A stretch of DNA of 64,000 nt from Exophiala sp. HKRS030 (taxonomy: Eukaryota; Ascomycota; Eurotiomycetes; Chaetothyriales; Herpotrichiellaceae): contig JAHWDD010000013.1 in NCBI GenBank assembly GCA_023897205.1, positions 310,001 to 374,000 of the forward strand. Reading direction: 5' to 3'. The first letter of the stretch is position 1; each line of letters begins with the position of its first letter. Shown one piece after another: positions 1 through 14,500 of this stretch. Position numbers and translations under genes: made by a program. Below the pieces are notes generated by a model. It was given only the letters and a program-made list of their open reading frames with translations, had not been told where the DNA came from and searched no databases.

Positions 1-105
1 TTATCTAAGTACTTTAATTATAAAACTTAAAGTATAAAGAAGAGAAGTTCCTTTATAGAAAGTATATAATAATTATATAGCTCTCTTAAGTTCTTTTAGT
101 GTTAT
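1..105 (-). repeat. LTR-like repeat family A, host copy, first part (cut by window edge)
   Basis: Aligns, with many C/T and G/A differences, to the better preserved copy at 1,438-1,674 in the same orientation. It is interrupted after about position 105 by an inverted copy of the same family and resumes at about 344. The start lies outside the window. Confidence 0.65.
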
Positions 106-338
106 TATTATGAGTAAATAGAATAGAGAATAAATAATATCTTAAGACTTTACGCTAAGTATACCTACTAAGCACGTAACACTAAGAGAACTTAGGGAAA
201 CTATATAACTATTATAGGCTTCTCATATAAGGAACTTCTTTTCCTTATACTTTAAGTTTTTATAACTAAAGTACTTAGATAGAAAGATCTATTTTTATTA
301 TATTATTACTCTATTTATTCTATAAGCTATTTTTAATA
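106..338 (+). repeat. LTR-like repeat family A, nested solo copy with 5-bp target duplication
   Basis: About 233 bp that read as the reverse complement of the copy at 1,438-1,674. The copy begins with TATTA and ends with ATA, which fits TG...CA ends after C-to-T decay. It is flanked by GTTAT on both sides (101-105 and 339-343), a 5-bp direct repeat as made by LTR-retrotransposon integration. No internal region accompanies it, so a solo LTR is the simplest reading; a MITE-like element is the alternative. Confidence 0.65.
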
Positions 339-343
339 GTTAT

Positions 344-412
344 ATACTTAGTAAGTATACTTAGTATAGAGTTTTAAGATATTATTTATTCTCTATTTTA
401 TTTATTTATAAT
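344..412 (-). repeat. LTR-like repeat family A, host copy, second part
   Basis: Continues the host copy of family A after the nested insertion. It matches the distal third of the 1,438-1,674 copy (the part following the word AGTAAGTATACTTAG). The right end is approximate because the last bases are strongly mutated. Confidence 0.6.
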
Positions 413-520
413 AATATCTCTCTTTTCCTTAGCTTTTTATCCTTAAAAAGTAATGTATATTATTAAGTATTCTTATTTATTTTATATAGATTCTAAATAT
501 TTATAATAGAATAGTTAATA

Positions 521-570
521 TAGTTAATATTTATAACTTATAGTTAATATTTATAACTTATAGTTAATAT
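521..570. repeat. 20-bp tandem repeat, 2.5 copies
   Basis: The unit TAGTTAATATTTATAACTTA occurs at 521-540 and 541-560 without mismatch, followed by half a unit (561-570). Perfect identity in such a mutated background suggests a late slippage duplication. Confidence 0.9.
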
Positions 571-589
571 AAAAGTGAGTTAAAGATAG

Positions 590-1055
590 TTAAATTAGAT
601 TTAGTGCGTTATTAAACTATATATATTATTAAATTATATAGTACTTTAATATAAATATTAATCTTTAGGAGTTAAGGTAGCTTATATTAATAAGGTTAAA
701 TACTATATTATAACTATAAGTAAGATATAAATAGAAGGTTTCTAAGGTAAAAGAAGTAATAAGTAATCTTTTAGGCCATTATAAAGGAGATAAGATTTAG
801 TTTAGTTTAATAGCTAAGCGCGAAATTAGAAGGATAGCGAAATTTGTTAAGGTAATAAATCTATATATATAATAACTTACACATTAATAATAATATTATA
901 AAATCTATATTCTTAATTAATTAATACTTAAATTAAAGAATAGTATAATTTAACTTAGACTCTTATTTAATAATTTTATAACTATAGTACTTAAGTTAAG
1001 ATATCACTAACTCTAATATATATTAAAGGAGTGACCTAGGAATTTTAAGAAATTC
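590..1055 (+). repeat. Dispersed repeat family B, copy 1
   Basis: Aligns in direct orientation with about 35,775-36,275. Shared words include AGGTTAAATACTAT, AATCTATATTCAT-like and CGTTAACTCTAATATAT-like segments in the same order, with many transition differences. Borders are approximate. What kind of element it is cannot be told. Confidence 0.6.
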
Positions 1056-1437
1056 TTTTCGCTATTATAGAAGGGTTAAGAAGTTATATAATAAGTAATA
1101 AATAAAATCTATAAAAATATGGCTTCTAGGGGATAAACTTTAGCATTAATATCTAAGGGAAAGCTATATATTAGCTAGGCTTAAATATATATAGTAGTTA
1201 GACTTAAATATATACATTCGCTAGGTTCGGACATATATGCTTAAAGAGCGCCCTTAAAAGAACGCTAACTCTACTTAACTCTTATATAGAAAAGATTCGT
1301 AGTCTTTCTAACTTCTTAAGCTATAGTTAAGAGCTACTATCTATTTAAAACAGAAAATTTCATGATATAAAGTATCTTATAGTTTCTAAACACTCTTTTT
1401 TAGCCATAAACTCTATATAATATAATACTTAAAATTA

Positions 1438-1674
1438 TGTTTATTAGGAATGGCCTATAGAATAGATAAAGTAATAACACAATAAAAATAGGTCTTTCTA
1501 TCTAGGTACTCTAGTTATAGAACTTAAAGCATAAGGAAGAGAAGTTCCTTGTGCGGGAAGCCTGCAGTAATTATGTAGTTCACCTAAGTTCTCTTAGCGT
1601 TACGTGCTTAGTAAAGTACGCTTAGCGTGAAGTTTTAAGATATTATCTATTCTCTGTTCTGTCTACTTCTAACA
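1438..1674 (-). repeat. LTR-like repeat family A, best preserved copy
   Basis: About 237 bp. On the minus strand it begins TGTTAGAAGTAGACAG and ends CCTAATAAACA, i.e. TG...CA as in LTRs. It retains several CpG, CpA and TpG sites lost in the copies at 1-412 and so serves as the reference for that family. No clear target duplication is seen around it, so it may be one end of a truncated element rather than a solo LTR. Confidence 0.6.
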
Positions 1675-4600
1675 TAATGATTAGTATTAAAAGAAATAAG
1701 GTAATTATATAGAGAGAAATATATATTAAACAGATTAAAAGGTAACTATACCGCTTTAAATCTATAATATTTTACGTGCTAAGACTTATAAAGACTATGT
1801 TAAAGTATTATTACCTTAACACTCTTTAAAGGCCTCTAGCTACGTAATTATATTATTACGAAGTGCCCTAGTATAACCTAATACACTCTTTAATACCTAT
1901 ATAGTCTGATATCCCCTTAAACCCCTTAATAAATAATAAGTTCTTTAATAATTATCACATTATTAGAAATATAATAAATGCCGAAATCATTCCTAAAGAT
2001 ACTGTGCTTCGCTATTTACTATATATTATCTCACTATAACTAATAATTATAGTACTTATAACCACTAAACTCGTATAAAGTTAAGTATAGGTAATATTAA
2101 GAATATAATAATATGGTCTCTCTATTTAAGGAACTTATAATAATAAAATAAAAGACACTATTTCTATTACCTAACTAGTATAGGGATAAAACCTAGGGAG
2201 CTAAGAATATATATCCTTAAGTAGCTAAAGGGCTGTAGGGACAATATTAATGGACAGGCATTATATATAGCTAGTGATAAAGAAAGAGAATAGCAGAAAT
2301 TCATTAAGCATTTTATACTATTATGTGTTATCCCATTTTATATCCATTATAACGAACTAAAACTAAGCCGTTTTGCGCTAATAACTTAATGCTAAAGCTA
2401 GTTCATAATCATAATGGGCACCGGCATTATGTTAATTCTGTTGAATTAGTTTCCTTACTTAGCGCGGTAACTATACTAACTATTCATCGTTATTTTCGCC
2501 CTTAACGTTATACTATTCCTTCTTTTTACCCTTATTATTTGTGTCCGTGATATCCTATGGCTAAAGACATAAACACTAGTGACTTAACACTTAGTGTAGA
2601 GACTATATATTAGCTACGTACTAATAACTATATTAACAATTATGAATATAATGGTTTATATATATATGCCTACTTAGAGAGACTAAATTATCTACATTAT
2701 ATGAGAATATATATCAGAAAATTTCTTATTATGCTCTTTCGTTTAATGGCCGCATTAAATAACTAAATTAGGGGTTTATTCCTTAGGCTCTAAATAACTG
2801 ACACTATTATATCGTTTCTCTGCGCCCTATTTCTACCATTTATACTAATTACACGATTTAGAGTGAATTTACTTTCTGAATATATAGCGCTTTAGCTATT
2901 CATAATTATTATGAGTGTTATTACCTTGGCGTTAATAAGTGAGATAGTGAGCATTATGCCTAAACTAAAGTAAGCGCTTATAATAGTGATAACTAGTTAC
3001 GTCCTTTTAGGCCTTAGCCTTCTAACCGGATTCTTCATTATAGTGATTTACTTTTAGCGCTTAATAATTTATAAGCTTCCGCTAAGAGAAGTAATTATCT
3101 CATGCTTTATGCCATTAAAACTACTCTATATAGGCGACTTTATTATTCTTAAGCTAGGAAGTATGGCGTTAAATATCTTTACACGGACTAATATAATATA
3201 TCTACTTACTAGTTTACTAGCGTATAACCTTAGTATACTATTATGCTTAGTCTTCTGAGGGTTTACGTTACTATAGCTATTTTTAGTAGGTACTTCGATA
3301 TACCATTATAAGTGTTTTCTATTTAATATAAACTAGTGAGAATTTACTTTCCTAATTAAAACATTCGCATTATTAAGTAACGCATTAGCGTCTAATATTC
3401 TGTTAAAGTTCTTTCGCGTTATTAGGGCAGTAAGATAACTCTAACTTAACTAACCTAGATATAATAAAAGCTAATTTAACGTGATACAGATTTCCTCAGT
3501 CTATATATTTTTATTATAGGGTTTTATAAGCATTATAACGTTAAGAGATCTTACTATAAGAGAAACAAGGTTATTTAACCTTTAAGCCTCTCCTAAGGAG
3601 GCTAATATTTAATAATGAGAAGTACTAAGCCACAATAAATGCAAGAGTGTATAGAAAATCGCTCACTACCTATTCTTCTCCTAATGTCCTATCTATATAA
3701 GACTCTATTAATACTTTATCCTAATACGTTATTACCTAAGATTTAATATAAGCACATAATAGGGATCACTATTAACTTATGCTAAAGAGTTAAGAACGCT
3801 TAGGGGAAATAAAGAGTATTTTATTCTGTGTCTAAGATTAAATAAGGTATTAAGAAATATAAAGTCTATAAGCTTTATAGGTTAAACACTATATATTTAG
3901 AGATCTATACTCTTATAAACTAATAAAATAAATATAATAGCTATATATATTATTTATATAAATTTCTTAATATTATAATATCACTATCTTTTAAGTTCTC
4001 CGCTATCCTTATTTCTAATCTTAAATCTTAGCTTATAATAAGAAATATTATGTATAAGTTACTCCTATTAATAAAAATTTAATAAGATTTAATTATGAGG
4101 TGTATAAAATACTATAATAAAAGTCACTCCTAAGATAATATCTTTATTTAGAGATATAAATTATTATTCTTACTTATAATTAGCTTTTTACCTTAAATAT
4201 TAAGTAATTTCGCTCACTCTCTTAAAGTAAGTTATATCTTAAGGTTAATAGCTTATTCTTAATAGTCATTATATAGCTATAACTAAATAAGGATATAAAG
4301 GTAATATTAATAAGCTCCTTTATACATATATATACACACTAAACTTAGATATTCTCTTATTAATAAAGATTTATAGTTATAATAGACCTTTAATCGCGAG
4401 AAAATATATTATAAGAAAACTCTCTAACTAAATATAATCTATTATCGCTTCACTCTAGAGCACACTTATTAACATAACTAGCTAAGGGACTAAAAATATA
4501 TAGTATAGAGATTTATATATAGTTAGCTCTTTAGATAATTATGTATATAGTAACCTATATATATATAGTAATAATATAGCTTATAAAGTAAAGTGGTTTT

Positions 4601-7600
4601 ATTAAATATAAACTTTTATTAGTAAATTACTAAGTCACTATAACCTATTACTTTTACATTCTCTTTTTCCTTAGACATTAGGTTTCTAGGTATTCTGGCT
4701 AGTAGGTCTAATTATCTATTAAAGTTTAAGGATTTAATAAGATAGCGAGCCTTATTCGCTATTATTAGGTATACTAACTAGTTAGGAAAATAAGCGGTTT
4801 AATAAGTGCTTAGTGTATTTAGTAAAGGGGATAAGGTATACTAAAATATTTAACGTTCTTCTAGAGTACTTAGGACGTGTATAAAGTAGTTCTATAACTC
4901 CTTAGTGACAGTATAGATTTTATGAAATAATGACTTTCTCACTAGGTAGCGCTATTTAAGCTTATTTAGCTCTATAACGAACGAGAGTTTAGAGAGAAAC
5001 TTAGTTAATGCCTTACTACCGTTATAATTAAGGGTCTATAGATTTATAGTGCGCTTAGTACTTAAATTATTAAGAGAATATAGAGAATCTAAGATCTTAG
5101 AATAGTACTTAGTAGCTAATAGAAGTAACACACTAATAAGCTAAGCATTCTGCATTACTAAGAGAAACCTAGTTAGGTAAATTTAACACTTTAAAGTGTT
5201 AGCTATAGAGGTAAGGCTAGTTTATAGCGGAGTAAAGGCTCTAGGGAATTCTAGTTAAGGGATAATTCTTAATTTATTAAGGGTAAGGTACAGAATTAAG
5301 ATATATATATAGACCTATCACTAAAGATATAGGTCCTTAGTCATAACACTAAAATTACACGAGTTAGAAGTTAAGAGTTTTCTTATTATAAGATTAAAGG
5401 GCTATTTTACGTTAAAGACTCTTACTATGTTAAGAGTGAATGTCTAAGTTAAGGTAAGTTAGTGATTAAGATAGCTATAGAGAGTGTACTATTAATTATT
5501 AAGTTATTTTATAACGATACAAAGTTAGTGTACTTCCTTAGTTATCCTAGAGCTTTACGAATTAGGTAGTAATAGTTAATACTTAGGTAATAATATTATG
5601 CGCATAACGAAAGTGTTTTATCACATTATATTTTGCGGGATTCTACGAAGAATAGACACTTATTAAAAGTTAAAATATATTAGTGTTAATAGGATCTTCT
5701 ACTATAAGTAATATAAGCCTTTATCCTAGGCTTTAGTTTATATTCATTAGTCTAGGGAATAGTGAGCCCCTTTATATCGCAAATTTATAACTAATTATAT
5801 AGTTAAGATAGCGATAATAGGCGTAGAGAGAGAAGTTTTCTAACTTGAAAAGCTCTGCATAGAAAGAAAAAGGGATAAGTTCCGCCCATTTATTGAAATT
5901 AATACCTAAGACCATATATATATAGAGGCGCCTTAACTATACTTTTTCTATTAGTACCTTTAAGTCTCTTAGGCTAGAAAATTACGTTATTTACTAAAGA
6001 TTTATAGGTCTAATCTTAGCGCGAGATTATTATAATATCTTATATTTAGCATAGTAACGGGCGATTTATACTGCTTATTACATATTATATACTTACTCTT
6101 CTCTTATTACGTTTTACTGCATATATTCTCTAATTTATTCCCTATTAGCTAGTCTAAATGGTAGAAATAAGATAAGGTAATAGAGATATTAGCCTTAGCC
6201 GTTACTAGCGTAAGTATCTACTTAATGATTACAGCCTTAGCCTTACGCTCAAGTTAAACTAAATATTTATGGTATTTATATAGCGCCCACACATTCTTAG
6301 GGTATTAATATGCTCGCGTCAGGTTTTTAACTAAGCCTAAATCTTTAGTGTAAGCTAAGCTAGCCTACTTAACTAAACTTTGCTTAAGAGATAAGACTCT
6401 ATAGGTATGTCTCGCGGGCAGTATTTACCCTTAAGGCTCTATATATATAAGAGCGTTCTTATGCTGAATGGTTTCTTAGAGCGATTTAAATGCGACCTTA
6501 TAGTTCTGTTAGCGGTACTTAATCTCGCCATTTAGTATAGTATTCACCACTTTTAGTATATTAATAATACAGTTAGAAAAGTTAAGCTAACTCTTTAGTA
6601 TAAGTAATGCCACTTTCCGGAATAACTTACATTATATGTCAGCATTCTTAAGATTATTCGTTAACGCGTATGTAATTCCCTTCCCATAATACGTTATAAC
6701 GGTAATCACACAGTATAGCTCCTTATCTTTAGGGATTAAGAGTCTCTTTAGCTTGTCCTAGAAGCTAAACTAAATTAATATATATATACACATGGCTAAG
6801 AAGAATTTAAGCTAGTTAGTTATGGGTAGTGATTTAAGCTATAGTATTTCTTCTATAATAGTCTTTTCTATACGCTTTATAGACTTTAGGGTAACCTTAG
6901 ACTAGCTAGCTAGTATTACTATATATATAAGTAAATAGTAGTTATAAAGTTAGTAAAAGCTATAAAAGTTAATATTACCATAAATAGCGAAGAACTTATT
7001 ATTAGTAATAGTAACCTTATAGTTATATAGTATTAACTATTAATATTCGCTAATGAGAATATTAATATAGGTAAGTATATATACTATATAGCTAGTGTTT
7101 AGGACAAGCTTATAAATAATATTATAGGCTGCTAGCGTGACTTCCAGGGTATTAAATCTCTTCATAAAATAAATATATAGATAGGGCACCCCTAGGTAGC
7201 TCTAAACCTTAGGCTATACTAGGCTATACTTAAGTACTGCTCGCACCTTATATATAGGCAATAAAGGGATTACCTTACTAGTGTGAATATTGAATATTTA
7301 CCTTGGCTTTCAGTTTATAAGTGTATTACCGAAGAGTGCGATAATGTTTAGGTCCTTCTAGCTAAATTAGCGATATATCTCTCTTATCTTATTAGTGTAT
7401 ACCTTATTTAATAGTATAAAATCATTAAGAACTATGGTCATTAAGTAATGGTGTTATAGTGCCTTAATTAGCGCTTTCTTAACTGGAGTGACTAAGCCTC
7501 TCTTTACTAGTGCTATCTTAGTCACATTATGGTAGTAAGGCACAGTCTTATTTAGGTCCTTCTTATTAAACATTACCTAGCTCTTATTATAGTTAGACCT

Positions 7601-8251
7601 AACTATATAGGCCTAGCCTTAATAGGCTATAGTATAGTCTAGGTTATAAGTAAAAGCCTAGGCAAAACACGAATAGGCTTCTTCGTGGTTAAAAGAGTAT
7701 ACCTAGGTTAGTCCCTAATTAAACTAGACCTATATCTCTAAGCTTATTATCATGACTAGCCTATAGTATAAATTAATATTAAAATATGAATCTTTAGAGG
7801 ACTGCTTCTATGGAATTACTAGGCTAAAAGATATATTAATAAAACGTTATTAAGTTTTAGGAAGTTAGGTGAATTTGCGTAACTTTAATAGCGAGAAACA
7901 TAACACTATTATGAACTAATAGTCTTATATATGTGTATCTCTCTTCTATACATTAATTTATTATTCTGGAGAAAGCCGAAACTATGAGATTATGTTATTA
8001 CTTTAATTTCTAATGGCTAAGACCTTAGTAGAGAAAAGGCCTATGCTCAGTACTAAACACTTTAAGTGGGGAAAGTATCTAAGTAAAGACATTACTTAAG
8101 AATTAAGTGTGGCCCTACAGAACATACTATAATTATCATATCAGTTCATATCTAACTTATTCTATATAGCCTAGACTGTGCCTATACTATACTAGCGCTA
8201 GTTTAAACAGAATCTATACTATGTGCATAATTAGCCGAAATAACTTACTAT

Positions 8252-8596
8252 TAGATAACTAAAAGGTCTTCTCTGCGGAGTACTCCGCTAATTTATCTTT
8301 ATAAGTTAAGACCTACTAAACTTAAATCACTTCTTATACAGCCTTTTTAGGCGCTTACTTTTTACTCCCTAGGCCTATTTTATAGGCGGTTATTTAAGGC
8401 GTCTCATTATGCCTATTATGTGACTCCTTAAGTCTTATATTATAGTAAGGAATGTCTTAACTAGATAGAGAATTTACGCTCGTTTTACTATATAATAAAT
8501 AGAGAAATACCCTATAGTTATTAAGGCTAAACTTAATAATATATTATATTAAACCCTTAGTAATTAAATTACCTAGAGATTACACCTAGTTTAATA
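8252..8596 (+). repeat. LTR-like repeat family C, copy 1
   Basis: About 345 bp with two other direct copies (27.7 and 36.3 kb). Shared landmarks in order: CTTTATAAGTTAAGAC; a GCCTATTTTATAGGCG segment (copies 1 and 3); TTTACGCTC; TTTTACTATATAA; and the end ACACCTAGTTTAA followed by TA or CA. The end is CA in the least decayed copy, compatible with an LTR 3' end. Whether it is a true LTR is inferred. Confidence 0.65.
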
Positions 8597-11500
8597 CTTA
8601 CTCTAAGTACCTCATAATAATTTATCTAAAGTGTTATAAACCCTAAGCCTATAATGATATCACTTTACCTTAAGAAATATTATTATTAATTAGTAAGGCT
8701 TTTCCTTAAACTTTATAAGTCTAAACTTAATACCTTAATAGAGTATAAACTATTAGGTATTTCTTATGTTAGTGTTATAATATCATAAAGTAGGTTAATT
8801 ATGGGATCCGCCACTAACTAAACACTTAGGTACTAAATACCTATTAAAGAACTCTTATATAGTTACCTTCTCACTAACTTATTAATATTCTCTGGAAACG
8901 CTAGGCCTCCCTAGATTTAATGGTTTAGAAGATAAAAGTAGCTATGATAAGGATAAAGGCTACTAACACTATAGATATTTAGTCTATACTAATTAAGTTA
9001 ATTAGTGATAAATATACTACTATACTAATACTAGCAATAATAAAACGCATTATATAGTGAGCTACTATAAAGAAGATATTAGCTAAAGGTCTTATGAAAA
9101 GATTAGAGATTACTGACTAAACGCTTTATCACTTTAATATTATATAATATTTAAGATATAAGTGTTTAGGCTAATAAACGCGGCGGTCTATATAATGCCT
9201 TAGAAGAATATATAAACTATGGGAATAGAAACACCTCTAATCCTTTAGTTAACTATTTAGCTATAAAGAATTATGGAAATAGGTAACACGCTACCTAGGA
9301 AGATAATATTACTTTAAAGTCAGTCTTTAGGGCAGTAATACTCACGCTTCTAAAGTCTACGTTAGACTTTCTAGTCTGCCTAGTAACCTCTAATCTAGAC
9401 TCTAATGAGATAGCTAAACCTAGGGGCTAGGAATAATAGGCTAAACTATAAGGAAGTTATTAAGTTTAAGTGAGAATTTAGAATATAATGCACTAGTATT
9501 AACGTTAAGTATATATTCTAGACTAGTGCAGATAAGGCTAAGATCTATAGTTATTACTTAGAGATTAAGTCTAGAAAATTATCCCTATAAAGACTTAGTA
9601 ATATACTATAAATAGTATATTATAATGTCTATAAACCTAAAATAATACTATGGGATTTACTCATTACTAGATTTTCTAGGAGGCCTTACTAATTCCTTAG
9701 TCTCTTAACTTTACTATATAGGTCTTATGAATAGTCTTTTATAGTAAGAAGTAAGTGAGTAAAAGAGTGGCTTCACTTATTCTAGCCTACCCTTAAAATA
9801 TAACTATTCACGAGATATAAGTTATGATAGCATCACTAATTATCGGGCTAAGGGCGTAACCACTCATTAATTCTACTAAGAACTATTCTAGAGTAATTAC
9901 ACACTTTATCTACTAAGGTTAATATCTCGTGATATCTTAAGGCTTACTTATATACTGAAGTATATATATTAGTGATATAGCTTAATCCTAAGATAAGTAG
10001 CGCGGTACCCTATACTATAGTGAAGGCACAGTAGACAAAGAAGGAGGTAATGCTAGGGGATAAGGCAGTACTAATGGAGAATGCAGTGAAGAGAGTAATA
10101 CTATATAGATATGCCTAAACAGCCTTAAGCTATATTCTTTATAATGTAGGAGAGTGAGCCTATTAAATCTTTTAGCGTTTAAAAATGTCTGTAGATAGAC
10201 TCTAGAGGTAGGTAAATAGCTCTATAAAGATAAGATAGAGCGCATTACTAATGCTTATTGTGTTAGCTATACTATAGTATTAGGTAACAATTTTAGGCAT
10301 AGCTAATAGAACTCTAGTGGTTAATATTATGTTTAGCTAGCTATATATAGCGAGAAGCGCTATAATAAATTATTTCTATATAGGACTAAACTTTATGTAT
10401 ATAGAGATAAAAGTGGCGCTAGAGTTATGCCCTAGGTTTATAGTCTTAATCATGGTGTGGCGACCATTTAGTGTCTCACTTATATGTAAGACTAATAATT
10501 AGGCTTTTATAGTGATAGTAGTGATAGATATAACGGGCAAAATGGTATTAAAAACACTTAATAATGAGCGAAGGTAAGATAATAAGAAATAAATATATTA
10601 GAGCTACTAATATAAGGCGATTATTAAACGTGAGATAATAGGAGTAAACACTATATAAGATATTCTAGTAACACTATTAGCTAGTTAATATATGACCTAT
10701 TAACCTTTAAGTTATGAAGAGACTGTGGCTACGCCGGCATTATACTAGGTTATTACTTAGGACGTTAAAACCTGCTAGTGTGCCATTTAGGGGCTTAGTT
10801 ACTTAGTTATAACTGCTTACGTTAGATAGAAGTGACTAAGACATTTATTATTTATATTATAATAGGCGCCTACTTAGTTCTACAGAGTAATACTATATTT
10901 AAACTATTATAGCATACCTTAAATCATTCTTCTCTAAGGATATTTTAGAAACTATTCACTACTAATGTGAGTATATAGAAGGCTTCTTAGATACTAATAA
11001 TATAGGAGAAATTATATAACTATATTAAGGCTTTTACCGTTAATAGAATAGCTTATTAGGTTTACTATAGCTATATAGTTTCCTAAATAATATGACTTTA
11101 GTATTCTTCGCTATATTATTATTATTATTACTACCTTTATCGCTAGAATAGAACTACTAAATAAGTAGAAATAGTAATGTACATAAAGCCTATAAATAAT
11201 TATGCGCTAAGATAGCTTCTGGTCCTAGTCACCATTATCTAAGTGATTAGCTCAGAAAATATCGCTAGTATAATGATACTTAGCTATACCGCGTTCATTC
11301 CTACCAGTATTTTCTCTAAGCCTAAGACTTCTGTCACTAAGGGAGCGATAGTCACCTAAAAATTTCCTACCATAGTACCCTTACTTAGGGTAAAGAAAAT
11401 TAGTACTCTATAGTTTGTGGCCGCATTTTAGATTACTAGGGTAATAGCGCTAGCTAAGAAAGTGACGATACTAACTATCTTAATCTAACTAATAATGTCA

Positions 11501-14500
11501 CTAAAGTAGCTAATTAGGGGCTAGCTAATAGCTTATTCTAAATTGAATAAGCTAGTAATTAGTGACGCTTAGGACAATATAAGTCTAATGTGAACACTAT
11601 AGGCTACTAAACTAAAGATTAAAATAAAGTATTTAAAGATAGTAAAGTAGCTAAACCTAATTAGAAAATTAAAGTTAGCCCTTTTAAAGAGTGGCACTTT
11701 TAGAGTAGCTTTCCAAAAGCTAACTTTTGTTGGTTCATAACGATCTCTAATTAAGAGTACGCATAATATATTAATAGCGAAGATAAGGATACCTAGGATC
11801 TAAAACGCCCATATAAGTTCTAGCTATTATATAAGTGCTTTAGTCACTAGTGAGTATATTAGACTCTCTAGACTTACTCTAGATATAGAGATATCACTAA
11901 TAAGCGATCTCTTTATTATGAACCACTGTAGCATAACTATAGTTATAGAAATAAACATTATATTAAGTCCCATATTAAAGAGAAGTCCCTAAGTGAGGAA
12001 TAGATACTAAATTTACATGACTAGGCTAGCGTAGAATAGGCTAGCTATTTCGAAGATAACTTCAATAAATATAGTCTTTTAAATGCTATAGCGCTATGTT
12101 ATGATCATAGTAATAGGGAACACTAGAAAGGTTATAATTAGACTTAAAGAGTCTATAAAAGCGTACTTAAGTCGCGTTACGCCCTTAAATACTTAGTGAT
12201 TAAGGTAGTACATTAAGAATATAGTGTATACTGAGCTAAACTCTTAGGAGTATATATTAACAATAGTAGTAGTAATGATATATACTTATTTATAGCCATT
12301 ATTAGGTAGTTTATTACGCTCTTTTAGTACTATTAAAGTTACTTCCTTAATAGTGTCTTATTTCTTTAATGCTAGGGACTAAGCTAAGTTACCTTAGGCA
12401 CAATTAAAGGTAGCTATAATTAGAGTGAACTAATTTATTAGCTATTAGGAGCGTAAATTACTATGAATATATTAATAATTAGTAATAGCTAGCTAAAGAG
12501 ATATTAATAAAGTATTACTTCATAAATACTATACACTATATAACTATATTATAATATATTAAGACAGTTTAATTAGACCTACAGATTATTATCGCACTAA
12601 TATAATAAACCTTAGCGCGTTTAATAGTAACTCTTAAGAGTGAAGACTTCTCTTTATAATGGTTAAAAGTTATTACCTTCGCTTTTAGTTAACCTTATAT
12701 GCAGAAATCTAGCTAAGATAGAACTATATCTTAACACACTACTTAAGCCCTAGTAATAGAATTAAGGTTTTATAAGGCTTCGATCGCGTAAGCTATAACT
12801 TAGACATAAAGCCTAAATAACTATCTAGATCTCTTAGTAGATATTAAATCTTAAGGATAATATTACTCACTCTTAAATATAAGTAATAGCCTTAAGCTAA
12901 TTATAGGGCTAGCTATTTAGATTAAGATAGTGATAGCTATACTTTATTCTCTTATAGACATAATCTTAAGCTAGTTCACACTTTAATATTAACTACTATA
13001 TAAGACCATAAATAATAGAAAATAAATAATCTCACTTCATTATTAGAGCTAGCTAATATAATATAATAACGGCCTTTAAAAGTAAATTATAATCTTAAAA
13101 CGTTTACCTAAATAACCTCGTATTAATAGCTAGCAGTGTTAATCTAAATAAACTAAGCTATTCTCCTTAGTTCGTTCTCTTTTTATATAGCTTTTAAAGG
13201 GATCCCATAATAGTAGAAATTCTTAGGGTTTTAGTATAAAGAGAGTTATTAATGTAAATATTCTAGTTAATAGAATTACTATTCTATTCTGTTCTCTTTA
13301 TTATAACATTTAATAATTTATTTTGTTTTAGCTCCTTTTCTCTAAGCCATTCTACACTATAAAGAGTATAAATACTTAAAACTTTATTACTATAGATAAC
13401 CTAAAAGAAGACGCGGTTCTTAAGTAAGAAGATATTAACTAAGTTTAACTATTTACTCTAACCTAGAAAGAATTAGTGATTAAGAGAAAGTTACGCTAGA
13501 AAATTAATCTTATTATTCTACTAATGGTAGTAATTATTTATATTATAAATTATATTAACTAGTAAAGTCTCTTTAGATTATGATATTAAAGTATAGAAGC
13601 TTATGCCTACTTAATCTTAAGAAATAACTATATAGTTAGTTATCTATAAGGTCTTAAAAAGGACTTAAATCTTACTAAAGACTAGTATTAAGTTAGGCTA
13701 AGTGTTTTCTTTATTTTCTATATAAGTGTGAATATTATTATTTACCCTTAAATTTTAATCTTAACTTTAATGCTAGGTACTAGCGTAAATCCCTTTTAAT
13801 CTTTTACTTAACTATAGTGACTATTTATTATAAGTCCTAAGACTCTTTACTATTAGATAAGGTCTTATTTCTACTCTAACTAGCTAAGTAAAGGGATATA
13901 TAGAAATTATGGTGGCGCGATTCTTCCTTAGAGCTCTTAGTGAGTTACTCATTATATACATAAAGAGTTTAATAGTTTAGGTCACTCACTTACCTTCCTA
14001 TAAAGCGTACTCTTAGGTAAGAATAATAAGTACTGAGCATTTTTTTAGAGGCCCTATTCTTTCCTAGTGTACTCTTTTACTTAAGTAAATAATATACTAG
14101 AAGAGAGATCTCTCTAAGAATAGCTATTTTCTACACTAGTTTAACTATTTTCAGCGCCTTTAGAAGCCTCATTATATTAGCTATTCTTAATACTCTTAAT
14201 AATAGTTATAGTATATTTACCTAATAGTGACTTTATATTATTAAAGGTACTATTATTATATCTCTTAATATCTTACTTATTATTATTCTCCCTAATTTTC
14301 TAAAAACATAATACCTTCTTACTTTTAAGGCTAAAGCTATGGCGGTCTATCGCTTAACCTTAAATGCCGTAGATATAGATATAAATAAGAAAGGGTTTTA
14401 GTACTAAATTCGTGGTATAAAACTCGCTTTATCTAACCCTAAAGTTTATCTCTTTACCATTATATATTATATTTTAATAGCTATAGAAGGCTTCTAGAAC

